A DNA stretch of 64,000 bases from Deinococcus aquaticus (GCF_028622095.1 NZ_CP115165.1:2539501-2603500), one strand, 5' to 3'. Positions 12,094 to 24,749 are shown, counted from the stretch's first letter. Notes: generated from the letters alone by a model not told the origin. Translations and numbers: made by a program.

Positions 12094-14826
12094 ATGAACG
12101 ACGCACCCCCCACACCCGCCCGCCCCACCCTGAAAGAATCGTACCGCCGCCTGACCCCGGCCGAACATAGCCTGTGGCGCCACCCGATCATGTGGGCCGC
12201 CGGGGCCGCCTTCCTGTTCGTGCCCATGGTCTACGCCGGCGTGTACCTCATGAGTGTCTGGGACCCCAGCGGTAACCTCCCGGACCTGCCCGCCGCCCTG
12301 GTCAACCTGGACACCGGCACCGTTTCACGCGGCAAGAACGTCAACGCCGGGCACGACCTGGCCGTGGAACTCCAGAAAGACCCCCCCGTGAACTTCATGC
12401 GCTACCCCACCCAGGCCGCCGCCGAGCAGGCCGTGCGCCGGGGCGAGGTCTACTTCGCGCTGACCATCCCCGCCGACTTCAGCCGCAAGGCCATCAGCGG
12501 CGACAGCAGCCAGCACGGCCTGCTCCAGCTGTACCGCGCCCCCGGCATGAACTACTACGCCAGCACCGTCGCCGACCGCGTCACCAGCGCCATCGCCGAG
12601 GACCTGAACGCCACGCTCGGCCAGAACCGCTGGGAAGTCGTGCAGACCAGCCTCAAAGACGTGCAGCAGGGCTTTTCTGATATTCACGATGCCACCGTGA
12701 AACTCGCGAACGGCGCGCAGGACCTGCTGGACGGCACCGAGAAACTCCAGGACGGCGCCGGCAAACTCGCTACCGGCGCCGGCACCCTGGCCGCCGGCGC
12801 AGACAAGCTCGCCGGCGGCGCCAGCAGCCTCAGCGGCGGCGTCAGCAGCCTCACGGGCGGCGTCACGAAACTGGGCGGCGGCCTGAAACAACTCGAAGCC
12901 GCCGCGCCCGGCGAGCAACAACTCGCGCCCCTGCGCAACGGCAGCGCCAGACTCGCCAGCAGCGCCGACCAGCTGTCCGGTGGCCTGAACAAACTTGCGG
13001 ACGGCAGCGACCAGTTGGCCGCCGGAGCGAAGAAACTCGGCGGCGGCGCCACGCAGGTGAACACCGGCACCGGACAGCTCGCCGCGCAACTCCCGGCCCT
13101 CGCCAGTGGCCTGGGCGACCTGAACACCGGCGCCCGGCAACTGGCCGCCGGCGCCGGAAAACTGAACGCCGGCGTCACAGACGGCCTGAAACCCGTCGCC
13201 GACGGCGCCGCCCAGCTCAGCAAGGGCGCCGCCAGCCTGAACGCCGGGCTCGGCAAGGCCCAGACCGGCGCGAAACAGGCCGCCGATGGCGCCACGCAAC
13301 TCTCGGCCGGCCTGACCCGCCTGGACAGCGGCCTCGGCACCCTGCAAAAAGGCGCGCAGAGCCTCGCGGGCGGCAGCAACACACTGGCCACCAGCCTGAA
13401 AGGCACGCCCGCCGCCACCGGCGCGCAGAACGTGCAGACCGGCGCGGCACAACTGAACGCCGGACTGCAACAATCCCAGGCGGCCGCCAGCTCCGCAAGC
13501 CGGGGCGCACAGACCCTCGCCACGCAACTCCCGGCCCTGAGCGGCGGCCTGACCGACCTGAAAACCGGCGCCGCCCAGTTGCAGACCGGCGCCGATCAAC
13601 TGAACGCCGGCGTCAGCAGCGGCCTGAAACCCCTCCAGACCGGAGCGGCCGACCTGCAAAGCGGCGCGAACCGACTCGCCAGCGGCGCCGCCAGCGCCCA
13701 GACCGGCGCGCAGAAAGCCGCCGCCGGAGCGAAAGAACTCGCCGCCGGCACCGCCCAGGTGCAGACCGGCGCGCAGCAACTGAACACCGGCGCCGCTGCC
13801 CTGGCCGCCAACACCCGCAAAGCCGCCACCGGCGCCGCCCAGCTGGCCGCCGGAGCCCGCGACCTGCAAGGCGGCGTGACCACCCTGGCCGACGGGAACA
13901 TCAAGATCAAGAACGCCCTGGGCGACATTAACGCCCAGCTGCCCGCCCAGAAGGACCTGAACACCCTGAACACCGGCGGGAAATCCCTGGCCATCAACAG
14001 CGCCAGACTCGCCACCGGAGCGGCCACGCTCGCCAGCGGCGCCGCCGACCTGCAAGGCGGCACCGGCGACCTGCGCAGCGGCGCCCTGAAACTCCGCAAC
14101 GGCCTGACCGAACTGCGCGACAGGGTCCCCACCGACACCGAAGAACTCGGCGGCGACCCCACCGGCCTCGCCCAGAGCGTCACCGTGCAGACCCGCGCCA
14201 CCGCCGACGTCCCCAACAACGGGAGCGCCTTCGCCCCGTACTTCATTGCCCTGGCCCTGTGGGTCGGCGCGACCCTGACCACCTTCATCTTCCCGTTCCT
14301 GCTGATCCCCGACAGTGGCCGCACCGCCACCCAGAGCGCCCGCGTCCTGCGCAAACTCACGCACCCCCTGGCCATCGTCATCGGGCAGGCCCTGATCGTC
14401 GTGACCGGCGTGCACCTCATGAACGTGCCCTTCCTGAACCCCGCGCAGGTCGTCCTGACCGCCGTGGCCGGCAGCGTCACCTTCATGACCGTGATCCTCG
14501 CCCTGAACCTGCTGTTCGGCCCGGCCGGGCGCGTCCTGGCGCTGATCCTGCTGATCGTGCAACTCGCGGCCAGCGGCGGCAGCTACCCCATCGAACTCTC
14601 CAGCCCCTTCTTCCGCCTGATCCACACCGTCATTCCCGTCACCGACGTCATCAACGCCCTGCGCAGCGCCATGTTCGGCGCGTACGAAGGCCAGTACTGG
14701 ACCTTCATGGGCCGCATGGGCGTGGTCGCCGCCGTCGCCCTGGCCGCCGCGCTCCTCAGCCGCCGCCGCTGGGTGTACACCCCGGACAGCAACTTCCGCT
14801 CACCCATCATCACCGACGTCGGCTAA
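12094..14826 (+). CDS. YhgE/Pip-type ABC-2-like membrane protein with very long heptad-repeat domain
   Basis: A 910-aa protein. One N-terminal membrane helix (about 33-55) precedes an extracytoplasmic YhgE/Pip domain (LPDLPAALVNLDTG). Residues ~200-680 are a huge array of 7-residue repeats of the type G-A-x-x-L-x-x, which should form an elongated coiled coil. Four or five membrane helices follow, ending in an ABC-2-like block. Proteins of this kind include phage-infection protein Pip and type VII secretion-linked YhgE. The start ATG at 12094 is used because operator 3 ends at 12066. It is probably derepressed when the TetR ligand is present. Confidence 0.82.
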   Translation: MNDAPPTPARPTLKESYRRLTPAEHSLWRHPIMWAAGAAFLFVPMVYAGVYLMSVWDPSGNLPDLPAALVNLDTGTVSRGKNVNAGHDLAVELQKDPPVNFMRYPTQAAAEQAVRRGEVYFALTIPADFSRKAISGDSSQHGLLQLYRAPGMNYYASTVADRVTSAIAEDLNATLGQNRWEVVQTSLKDVQQGFSDIHDATVKLANGAQDLLDGTEKLQDGAGKLATGAGTLAAGADKLAGGASSLSGGVSSLTGGVTKLGGGLKQLEAAAPGEQQLAPLRNGSARLASSADQLSGGLNKLADGSDQLAAGAKKLGGGATQVNTGTGQLAAQLPALASGLGDLNTGARQLAAGAGKLNAGVTDGLKPVADGAAQLSKGAASLNAGLGKAQTGAKQAADGATQLSAGLTRLDSGLGTLQKGAQSLAGGSNTLATSLKGTPAATGAQNVQTGAAQLNAGLQQSQAAASSASRGAQTLATQLPALSGGLTDLKTGAAQLQTGADQLNAGVSSGLKPLQTGAADLQSGANRLASGAASAQTGAQKAAAGAKELAAGTAQVQTGAQQLNTGAAALAANTRKAATGAAQLAAGARDLQGGVTTLADGNIKIKNALGDINAQLPAQKDLNTLNTGGKSLAINSARLATGAATLASGAADLQGGTGDLRSGALKLRNGLTELRDRVPTDTEELGGDPTGLAQSVTVQTRATADVPNNGSAFAPYFIALALWVGATLTTFIFPFLLIPDSGRTATQSARVLRKLTHPLAIVIGQALIVVTGVHLMNVPFLNPAQVVLTAVAGSVTFMTVILALNLLFGPAGRVLALILLIVQLAASGGSYPIELSSPFFRLIHTVIPVTDVINALRSAMFGAYEGQYWTFMGRMGVVAAVALAAALLSRRRWVYTPDSNFRSPIITDVG

Positions 14827-14887
14827 GCCACCCCGTACCACCGCCGCGCCACGCCCGCCACCGGGCCCCGGGCGCGGCGCACCCGTT

Positions 14888-15240
14888 TCAGCGTGGCGGC
14901 CGCCCACTCTCAAGGGCCGCCCGGTACGACCCCACCGACTCGCCCGGACACGACAGCGGATGCACCTGCACCAGCCGCCGCCACGATTCGACCCGCTGGT
15001 CGTCCAGTAGCACCTGCGGCTTGGGCAGGAATGCCATAAACACGCTCTCCAGCCCCACCTCACGCGCACTGTCCCGCGCGTAGGCGGCCCCACCGGAACT
15101 CCAGCAGTACAGCTCCGCGCCCTGCGCCGCCAGTTCCCGCACATGCGCAATGGCGCCTGGGATGGGCACCCGCGACCGCCCCACATTCCGAACCAGCGTC
15201 TCATCCACATCCACGTACACCACGAGCGGGGGAGGGGTCA

Positions 15241-15241
<1 letters not shown>
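14888..15241 (-). CDS. Small HAD-superfamily phosphatase-like protein
   Basis: A 117-aa protein with HAD motif I as DVDETL (residues 10-15), motif II-like Ser in CWSSGG, and a late acidic pair (LDDQR). It is shorter than usual HAD phosphatases and has no cap domain. The start overlaps the recG stop by 1 nt (TGATG), so the two are co-transcribed. The substrate is unknown. Confidence 0.7.
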
Positions 15242-17583
<2,342 letters not shown>

Positions 17584-17632
17584 GCGCGCTCAGGCTAGCA
17601 GAGCGCGCGCGGCGGTGTCCGTGAGGGGGACG

Positions 17633-19042
<1,410 letters not shown>

Positions 19043-19119
19043 CTGTGCAGGCTACTCCCGGCGCGGTCATGAAGATTGCGCGACTGGATTCATGGAATCT
19101 GAATCGTTACAGTCAGGGC

Positions 19120-19311
19120 ATGACTACCAACACCAACTCACTGCATCAACGTCCCCTGGGCCGCAGCGGCCTGAGCGTCAGCGAGATCGGCTACGGCGCC
19201 TGGGGCATCGGCGCGGACATGTGGAAAGGCGCGCAGGACGACGAGAGCCTCACCGCCCTGCGCCGCTACGTCGCCCTTGGCGGCAACTTCATAGATACAA
19301 AGTGCCGTTAG
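19120..19311 (+). pseudogene. Aldo/keto reductase, 5' fragment split by prophage
   Basis: The ATG at 19120 starts [22 protein letters not shown], a normal aldo/keto reductase N-terminus with the GYGAWGIG strand. The frame enters the prophage at the attL core (codon 59, GAT) and stops five codons later (DTKCR). It continues exactly in frame at 46102 on the far side, giving a 331-aa intact enzyme after excision. A TACAGT box lies 6 nt before the ATG, so the mRNA may be leaderless. The fragment lacks most of the barrel and the catalytic Tyr/Lys/His. Confidence 0.93.
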
Positions 19312-21112
19312 TAGACTTGCTGGGTTTGCCCGTGTCAGACGCACTCAGCATATTCTCAAGCGGTTCAAAGTCCACCAGTACGCCTACGGTCTGGTTCCGT
19401 GCCTTCCGGTCACTCTCCGAAAAGTCAATGGAGAAATGCAGCCCTAGCTTCACCATCGTCAGATTCACCCTCTCGAATTCCTCAGCTTCCAAGTCTGCGC
19501 GTAGCTGAGTCAGAGTGTCCCGCACCTTCAATGCCTCTGCTTTGATGAATGCCTCAAAAGCCTGCTTGGCTGCATCCTCAGTTAGCCTACCGCGTGTCTT
19601 GGATTTATCCTGATAAGACTCGCTTATTTTTTTGCCTATAGATTTAATATCAGATAGCTTGAATGTGGTAGCGATAGGCTTGATGATAAACTTGTCAATA
19701 TCCTCAAGCGATATGCCAAGCGAGTCGAATACCTTAACTCTCGATTCAAGCAATTTCTTGTTTTGCCTAATTAGCTTATCAATGCTATCTAGCTGCTGTT
19801 GAATGTCCTTAACGTGTTCGGAGTATGCGCCGACCATAGCAGCGAAGTTTTCATCACCAGCGAGTTTTATGCTTGCGTCTACTAAGGCACGTTGCTTGGC
19901 TTTTAGTGCTTCTCTCTCATCAGTCTTGGCATCTATCTGCAACTGTAGGTGCTTCACACCAGTTACCAACTTAGACAGTTCAAACTCATATTGTGTTTCG
20001 ATGCCTTCAACATCAACAGTATCAAGGAACGTAATAAGCGCGTCATGGAAGACCTTGTATGCCACTTGAGAACGGCAGGTGCTAACAGCGGTAGCCGATA
20101 CACCACTTTTCTGTTTATCGTTGCGTTCAGTCCTGAATGTTTGGCAGATGAAACCAAACTTAGCGCTGTTACCCTTATGCCATCCCATATTAGCGACACC
20201 TACTCGCCCACAGTTAGCGCAAGTAATAAGTTTGGTGAATGGTGGTGTTGCAGTGCTGCTACCAGTTTGCTTCTTGCTGACTACTTGCAGGGTTAGCAGA
20301 ACTTGCTGTGCTAGTTCGGGCGATATGATAGCGGGATAGCTAACCATTCTAGATTCACCCATGTAAACTTCTTCTCTTTCTTGGCCTGAGTACATTATAA
20401 CGCGGGTAAGTAGCTGGTTAAGTTGAGTAGTACCAAACTTACCATTCTTCTTAGCTTTGATGCCAATATCGTTGAGATACCTGCTAGTTTCACCAAGATT
20501 TTTGCACTCTACAAACTTCTCACAAGCTACCCGCACCATAGCTGCTTCACTCTCGTTAATGACAAGATAGGTATACTTCACCTTATGTCCGTTGTGAAGC
20601 ACCTGTCTTGACTTGATATCGTATCCGTATGAGGGTGAGTAGATGTAGCTTTTCAGTTCCTTGAAAGCAAACATCTTACCCTGACTCATGCGGTCTTCAA
20701 TCTGGGTACGTTCCCACTCTGCTACGGCTACATCAAAGAGAGTGTCTTTCTTGATTGAGTTGAAAGTAGGGTAGGTCTTACTCTTGGTGATGAGAGTAAC
20801 GCGCCCACCACGCAAGTAGATATCTTTGAAGAAGCTTTGGATAACCAGCGCTTCACGTCCGGTCCTATCGACGCTGTAGCAGACAACATCGGTGACACGT
20901 CCAGACTCGACTAAATCGAGAACCTTCTGAATGCCCGCACGTTCCCCATAACTCTTGCCGGTCTGGGTGTCGTGAATCCACTCAACGAGTGTCCAGCCTT
21001 GGTCTTTGCCCCACCGTTCACACGCCTCTGCCTGTCGGCTGATGCTGGTGTTGGTGTCCTGAATTGCTGTGCTGACGCGGGTGTAAGTCAGAAAGGTTCT
21101 CATAGTGTCCAT
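19289..21112 (-). CDS. int: Large serine recombinase (phage integrase)
   Basis: A 607-aa site-specific recombinase. The resolvase domain starts YTRVST (catalytic Ser14) and shows SVDRTGR (80-86) with active-site arginines. A recombinase domain and a zinc ribbon (TCANCGRVG...ICQTF...STC) follow, then a long coiled coil, as in phiC31/A118-type enzymes. The gene runs across attL: its last sense codon (CTA) and stop are host DNA. In the joined attP form the frame instead continues through 46102-46040 for 20 residues. The start may be Met1 (21112) or Met4 (21103). No excisionase-like gene is recognised. Confidence 0.96.
   Translation of the reverse strand: MDTMRTFLTYTRVSTAIQDTNTSISRQAEACERWGKDQGWTLVEWIHDTQTGKSYGERAGIQKVLDLVESGRVTDVVCYSVDRTGREALVIQSFFKDIYLRGGRVTLITKSKTYPTFNSIKKDTLFDVAVAEWERTQIEDRMSQGKMFAFKELKSYIYSPSYGYDIKSRQVLHNGHKVKYTYLVINESEAAMVRVACEKFVECKNLGETSRYLNDIGIKAKKNGKFGTTQLNQLLTRVIMYSGQEREEVYMGESRMVSYPAIISPELAQQVLLTLQVVSKKQTGSSTATPPFTKLITCANCGRVGVANMGWHKGNSAKFGFICQTFRTERNDKQKSGVSATAVSTCRSQVAYKVFHDALITFLDTVDVEGIETQYEFELSKLVTGVKHLQLQIDAKTDEREALKAKQRALVDASIKLAGDENFAAMVGAYSEHVKDIQQQLDSIDKLIRQNKKLLESRVKVFDSLGISLEDIDKFIIKPIATTFKLSDIKSIGKKISESYQDKSKTRGRLTEDAAKQAFEAFIKAEALKVRDTLTQLRADLEAEEFERVNLTMVKLGLHFSIDFSESDRKARNQTVGVLVDFEPLENMLSASDTGKPSKSTNGTLYL
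19294..19298 (+). other. attL core (GATAC)
   Basis: The left host-prophage junction shares GATAC with 46102-46106 and no longer identity, as expected for serine recombinases. Host sequence (cggcaacttcata) lies to the left and the attP right arm (aaagtgccgttagtag) to the right. The putative crossover dinucleotide is GA (19294-19295), the centre of the reconstructed attP dyad. Confidence 0.9.
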
Positions 21113-21275
21113 GCTAACAGCCTACCACAAAGTTAACTTAGTAGAGAAAGCGAGTCATGCCGCCAGATGGTGTATCTGACGGTGCGGGAAGTGGCATAGC
21201 TAGTATGCGTGACTGTGCTATCTGAAGTCGGCCCACCAGCCTTCCAGCGGGGTTGCGGGTGTGGCAGACTGCGGG

Positions 21276-22040
21276 TCAGGAGATTTGTTTTTTAGTAGAT
21301 TCTAGCGCGTCTCTTCTTAGTTGATTGATTTTGGTGTTAATTTCCTGCATATCTTTTTCAAAAACATAATATTCGCCGACCAGTTCTTGCAATCTTTTGA
21401 AAAGCTTATCTCTATAATCGTCTCTAGACATATAAAAATACAGCATACGGGTTTGATGTGCCATTTGCTTGTGTCTATTTCTCGTGGAGATAACTAAAGC
21501 TTCAATTGCATCAAGCTTAGTCTGAAAATCTGAATTATCTTCTGCGAGATAAATCATTGAGTTTAATTCCATGTCGATTAATCTGATAGTCTCTTCAAAT
21601 TGAGATTCCACATCATCAATTGCATTACTAGACTTATATTCGGAAATCAAGTCATTAAATAAGGCTATCTTATTATTTAGCCTCTCGATATCATGCGCGG
21701 GTATTTCGTGATGTATTGTCCCTATTGCATATCTTATGATGGCGGAGAACGCCAAAAGTCTATGGTCAATTTCTTTGATGCTTGATGATACTTTTCCTAA
21801 AGATATTAAATACTCCTTGGCTGAATCATGCTTCCTCTTAACTAAATTTTCCTCTTTTTGCCTCTCCAACTCCTTATCCTTGTTTCTTTCGCTAACTTTT
21901 GCGGTTGCAAAGACACCCATTAGTGCTATTGACGCACCTAAAATGTTAGATATTATTAAAGACCAATTAAATAAACTAGTGCTAGTTTTGGCTGCTTCTG
22001 CGGCAGGTTGAACCAATGGTATAAGTTCAGGTAGCGTCAT
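21276..22040 (-). CDS. Membrane-anchored coiled-coil protein A (paralogue of its upstream neighbour)
   Basis: A 254-aa protein with one N-terminal membrane helix (about residues 25-47) followed by a charged coiled coil. The stretch IALMGVFATAK..., KDKELERQKEE, KRKHDSAKEYLISLGKVSSSIKEID aligns closely with protein B, so the pair arose by duplication. Its start overlaps the end of B by 4 nt. The location beside int, on the int strand, is typical of lysogenically expressed accessory genes. I do not recognise a family. A superinfection-exclusion or defence role is only an inference. Confidence 0.75.
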   Translation of the reverse strand: MTLPELIPLVQPAAEAAKTSTSLFNWSLIISNILGASIALMGVFATAKVSERNKDKELERQKEENLVKRKHDSAKEYLISLGKVSSSIKEIDHRLLAFSAIIRYAIGTIHHEIPAHDIERLNNKIALFNDLISEYKSSNAIDDVESQFEETIRLIDMELNSMIYLAEDNSDFQTKLDAIEALVISTRNRHKQMAHQTRMLYFYMSRDDYRDKLFKRLQELVGEYYVFEKDMQEINTKINQLRRDALESTKKQIS

Positions 22041-22804
22041 CGTTCAGTCCTTCTGTTTTTCGATGCTACCTCTGTCGATATGCTGTCCAATAGTTTGAAT
22101 CTTTCATCTTTTAGGAGTTTTATAGTAGAGTCTATGTTGTCATATAAATTTCTTCGGGAAATGTAATATTTATCGAGAGTGGCGCTATTGTCTGGTTCTG
22201 TAGCGGATTCCAAATCAATTGAGTCTCTGATTTTGCTAACTAGCGAAGAGAGATATGAAATAGTGAGTATATAATCTTTCCGAATATCAAGAATATTGTC
22301 ACCTAACCTAGATACTAGCTTTTTAGAATAATTATCGTTCTCAAAGAAAACTAAGCTAGATGTTAGCGTGATATCTATGAACTTAGATAATTGAATCAAT
22401 TTATTCGTTATATTGCTATTATTTTCCTGCGTATTGATTTTACTCTCCAGTACAACCATCTCTTCGACAATGGGGCGCACTTCATTGAGGTGAGTGCGTA
22501 GTCTGGAGTAGTCCTCAATCAGAATATCTATTCCAAAAAGACTTTGTCTGGTCTTTCTTATATCGCTATCTATCTCATCAAGTTTTACTGAAACCTCTCC
22601 TAGAAGTTTCAGATAATTGGCAGCTGATTCATGCACCCTCTTGATTTCGCTTTCTCTTTTTTGATGACGAATCTCTTTATCTTTTTGAATGGAATTAATT
22701 ACTGCTGTGACTACAACACCAGATAGCGCGATAAACGCACCTTGCACTTGAGGACTGTTCCAGAAGGGTGTAGGTGGTGGCGTAGCAGCCGCAACCTGAA
22801 GCAT
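22037..22804 (-). CDS. Membrane-anchored coiled-coil protein B (paralogue of protein A)
   Basis: From the ATG at 22804 (MLQVAAATPPPTP) it encodes 255 aa. A membrane segment at about residues 18-38 (FIALSGVVVTAVI) is followed by KDKEIRHQKRESEIKRVHESAANYLKLLGEVSVKLDEID, near-collinear with protein A. The rest is helical and charged. The frame stays open upstream to a GTG at 22906, adding a Cys-rich 34-residue stretch of higher GC, so the true start is uncertain. No family is recognised. Confidence 0.72.
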   Translation of the reverse strand: MLQVAAATPPPTPFWNSPQVQGAFIALSGVVVTAVINSIQKDKEIRHQKRESEIKRVHESAANYLKLLGEVSVKLDEIDSDIRKTRQSLFGIDILIEDYSRLRTHLNEVRPIVEEMVVLESKINTQENNSNITNKLIQLSKFIDITLTSSLVFFENDNYSKKLVSRLGDNILDIRKDYILTISYLSSLVSKIRDSIDLESATEPDNSATLDKYYISRRNLYDNIDSTIKLLKDERFKLLDSISTEVASKNRRTER

Positions 22805-22920
22805 CGATGTCAATTCGGTTATGCCCACACCAGACGCTAACACGCTGGTTCGGCACCCGCCCCTGCACATGCCACACGCTACGCGGGTGTCCTGCACGAA
22901 CACCACATGGCATGCATAGG

Positions 22921-22957
22921 TATCAGTGCTGATAGGTCCAGTCGATATACCTATCAG
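22921..22957. promoter_or_regulatory. Nested palindromic operator candidates in the control region
   Basis: CTGATAGGT (22929-22937) and ACCTATCAG (22949-22957) form a perfect 9-bp inverted repeat spaced 11 bp. Overlapping it, TATCAG-tg-CTGATA (22921-22934) is a second palindrome, so the CTGATA half-site occurs three times. It lies between the leftward membrane-gene pair and the rightward early genes, where a phage repressor would be expected to bind. Confidence 0.55.
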
Positions 22958-23120
22958 ATATGAACATGCTATGGGCTAGGCGAGATAGATAGCAGTAGCA
23001 ATTTCGATACGGCAAAGGAAATAATCTACAGAATTATTAGTTTATCTAATTTCCTGCATGTATCTTAATTCGATGGCATGTTGTGGGTAGACTATCGGTT
23101 TCTAGAATCCTAATTTATGC

Positions 23121-23190
23121 GCTACTTTTCGAAAATAAAAACCCTAGGTCGTCCGTATAATAAAGATATAAGAAGTACGAACAACGTACT
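23121..23190 (+). promoter_or_regulatory. Rightward early promoter 1 with downstream inverted repeat
   Basis: A perfect -10 TATAAT (23156-23161) is preceded by CTAGGTC (23144-23150) and GCTACTTTT (23121-23129). All three are repeated in promoter 2 at 25332-25363. Downstream AGTACG-aacaa-CGTACT (23174-23190) is an inverted repeat in the leader that could be an operator. It drives the first RHH gene. Confidence 0.65.
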
Positions 23191-23204
23191 AACAAAGGAG
23201 ATGC

Positions 23205-23345
23205 ATGAAAGAAGTCAGATTGGGAATCAGGTTGGACAAGAAGTTAATGGAAGATTTGAAAGCATATGCAGTCGATAGCGATACACCATATAGCATGATA
23301 ATTAGACAAGCAATCAAGCAATACATCAAGGAGAATAAGCAATGA
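23205..23345 (+). CDS. Ribbon-helix-helix protein 1 (46 aa)
   Basis: AAAGGAG precedes the ATG by 5-6 nt. The 46-aa product begins MKEVRLGIRLDKKLMEDLKA and fits the CopG/Arc fold: an N-terminal beta-strand (VRLGIRL), helix A (KLMEDLKAYA) and helix B (SMIIRQAIKQYI). Such dimers bind palindromes, often their own promoter. It overlaps the next gene by ATGA. It is a candidate regulator of the early region and paralogous in arrangement to the gene at 25410. Confidence 0.8.
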   Translation: MKEVRLGIRLDKKLMEDLKAYAVDSDTPYSMIIRQAIKQYIKENKQ

Positions 23346-23623
23346 AAGTATTTATTATCAACAATGGCATCATCAAGAAGAATGAGAATGGCAGCGGTGG
23401 AGTATTAGTCAACAGTCAAGCCATACAGGGTCTAAAGTATCCGCTAACCCGTGATGCATCGAAAGTCATAGTAGCCATTGCGCTTAAGTCGGATGGCTTG
23501 GTAGCACGGATGACTAGTTTTGAATTAGCTACTCTTGCGGGTCTGACCCTGAATGCTGCTGCTATCGCAGTCAATGAACTAGAGAGAAATAGCATGTTAA
23601 TGGTAGTAAGCGGCTGGCTGTGA
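23342..23623 (+). CDS. Winged-helix protein 1, partner of RHH 1
   Basis: A 93-aa protein coupled to the RHH gene by ATGA. Residues ~38-93 have the MarR-like pattern KVIVAIALKSDGLVARMTSFELATLAGLTLNAAAIAVNELERNSMLMVV: helix, HTH and short wing. The partner of RHH 2 has the same layout (SSGGML...HRQLSEITGMSISTISKSIVRLAQAGLI). Probably a transcriptional or replication-control protein; function unknown. Confidence 0.65.
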   Translation: MKVFIINNGIIKKNENGSGGVLVNSQAIQGLKYPLTRDASKVIVAIALKSDGLVARMTSFELATLAGLTLNAAAIAVNELERNSMLMVVSGWL

Positions 23624-23637
23624 TGCAAAAGTGCATA

Positions 23638-23694
23638 TGACATTTACGACAGTGTATGTGACATTTACGACAAGTGTACATGACATTTACGACA
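23638..23694 (+). repeat. Three iteron-like direct repeats (TGACATTTACGACA)
   Basis: Identical 14-mers lie at 23638-23651, 23659-23672 and 23681-23694, spaced 21 and 22 bp, which places them on one face of the helix. Similar flanking bases (GTGTA) extend the unit. They lie just before a Rep-like HTH gene, so they may be its binding sites in a replication origin or operator. Confidence 0.82.
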
Positions 23695-23718
23695 TAAATA
23701 TGTCACAGATGGCATACT

Positions 23719-23753
23719 ATAACGAATAAGATAACGAATACTCATAACGAATA
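23719..23753 (+). repeat. Three ATAACGAATA direct repeats
   Basis: ATAACGAATA occurs at 23719-23728, 23731-23740 and 23744-23753, every 12-13 bp, directly after the iteron array and before the Rep-like start at 23777. The AT-rich tandem unit resembles the unwinding or accessory-binding part of a small origin. Confidence 0.78.
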
Positions 23754-23776
23754 ACTATAACTATAGGAAGTGAAAT

Positions 23777-24514
23777 ATGAAAAATAATATAGAAAGTAAA
23801 GGCAAGAGAAGCGGCAAGTCAGAAGACATATTCTACATGAATCAGTTCTACGATACCAACATTCAATCAACCCTAACCAGCGCGGAAGCACAAGTCTACG
23901 GTGCATATCTGCGCTACTCCAATGGTGGTAAAGATAAGTGCTTCCCTAGTCAGGACAAGCTATCTGAGAATCTGGGACTGAGTGTGAGGACCATAGCTAG
24001 GGCATTGGACACACTGAGAGACAAGGGCTACATCATCCTGTTGAAGCGTGGTAACGATAGGACAGGTAGCAGCATCTACGTAGTCAAGACACCATTTGAA
24101 CTAGGATTCAAAGTCGCTAGGGATGATGACAATGCCATGTCTGTAGCCGCAGTGAAAGCACTAGCGCCTAAAGCCAAGACTGAACCTAAGAAATCCGCCG
24201 TAAAGAAGACCCAATCATCTAACCATGCCATGAGTCAAACCGCAGTGACCGAACCGGCACCGGGCGTTGCGAAGACCGCTGAGGCGCATGAAGAAGCAGA
24301 TGGACATAGACCCGAAACCATGACAAGTGAAATGATAATGGCTGTCTATAGCTTGGCTAATCAGGTATACGCACTCGCACTCGATAAACAATACAGCGAC
24401 ATTATCAGCACAGATAAAAACCAGTGGGTAAGCATGCTGGTTAGGAAAGACCGTGCGGAGTACCAAGAAGTTACCGAGTACCTAAATTACCAACTAGAAG
24501 CGCTGTCTGCTTAA
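23777..24514 (+). CDS. Helix-turn-helix replication-initiator-like protein
   Basis: A 245-aa protein. Residues ~30-110 form an HTH_36-type winged helix (SAEAQVYGAYLRYSNGGKDKCFPSQDKLSENLGLSVRTIARALDTLRDKGYIILLKRG), common in phage and plasmid replication initiators. The middle is Lys/Ala/Pro-rich and disordered, and the last ~60 residues are helical, perhaps for recruiting a helicase. No helicase or loader gene follows. Two repeat arrays lie immediately upstream. GGAAGTG supplies the ribosome site. Confidence 0.65.
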   Translation: MKNNIESKGKRSGKSEDIFYMNQFYDTNIQSTLTSAEAQVYGAYLRYSNGGKDKCFPSQDKLSENLGLSVRTIARALDTLRDKGYIILLKRGNDRTGSSIYVVKTPFELGFKVARDDDNAMSVAAVKALAPKAKTEPKKSAVKKTQSSNHAMSQTAVTEPAPGVAKTAEAHEEADGHRPETMTSEMIMAVYSLANQVYALALDKQYSDIISTDKNQWVSMLVRKDRAEYQEVTEYLNYQLEALSA

Positions 24515-24612
24515 CCATCTATAGCATGCCATAAGATGTATGGCAGTGAACCGTTAGCGTTATCGAGATAGGGCGCAGTGCAGCGAGTACCTATCGAGAT
24601 TAGCGACTCTAC

Positions 24613-24646
24613 AGAGAGATTGGGATAATTCCTAGTCTCTCTTTTG
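24613..24646 (+). terminator. Intrinsic terminator after the Rep-like gene
   Basis: AGAGAGA (24613-24619) pairs with TCTCTCT (24636-24642), with an inner GGGATAATTCC stem-loop, and is followed by TTTTGTT. It ends the first early operon before the GIY-YIG gene. Confidence 0.65.
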
Positions 24647-24749
24647 TTATTCGCAGATGAAGACTTGAATTAAAGTACAGGTAGGATCGGTGAGTCTGCA
24701 AATCTCCTACACGTATCGTAATTCACTTAAATAATTGGAGATGATTTGG

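Larger units (their letters stand above)
22805..23204. other. Prophage divergent control region
   Basis: This 400-bp stretch separates leftward from rightward prophage transcription. It holds a GC-richer segment upstream of protein B (22806-22915), the operator palindromes at 22921-22957, an AT-rich stretch and the rightward promoter at 23121-23161. No coding frame other than the possible N-terminal extension of protein B is convincing. Confidence 0.6.

Noticed and set aside
12325..14625. 766-aa minus-strand frame opposite the YhgE/Pip-type gene
   Set aside because: It is produced by the repetitive codons of the heptad array; the product is Gly/Gln low complexity and has no ribosome site.
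19289..19311. CRISPR-like or tRNA attachment site at the prophage ends
   Set aside because: No tRNA gene or repeat array is present; the target is protein-coding and the core is only 5 bp, as expected of a serine recombinase.
22695..22913. 72-aa Cys-containing frame overlapping protein B
   Set aside because: Overlaps the supported paralogue in another frame without a ribosome site.
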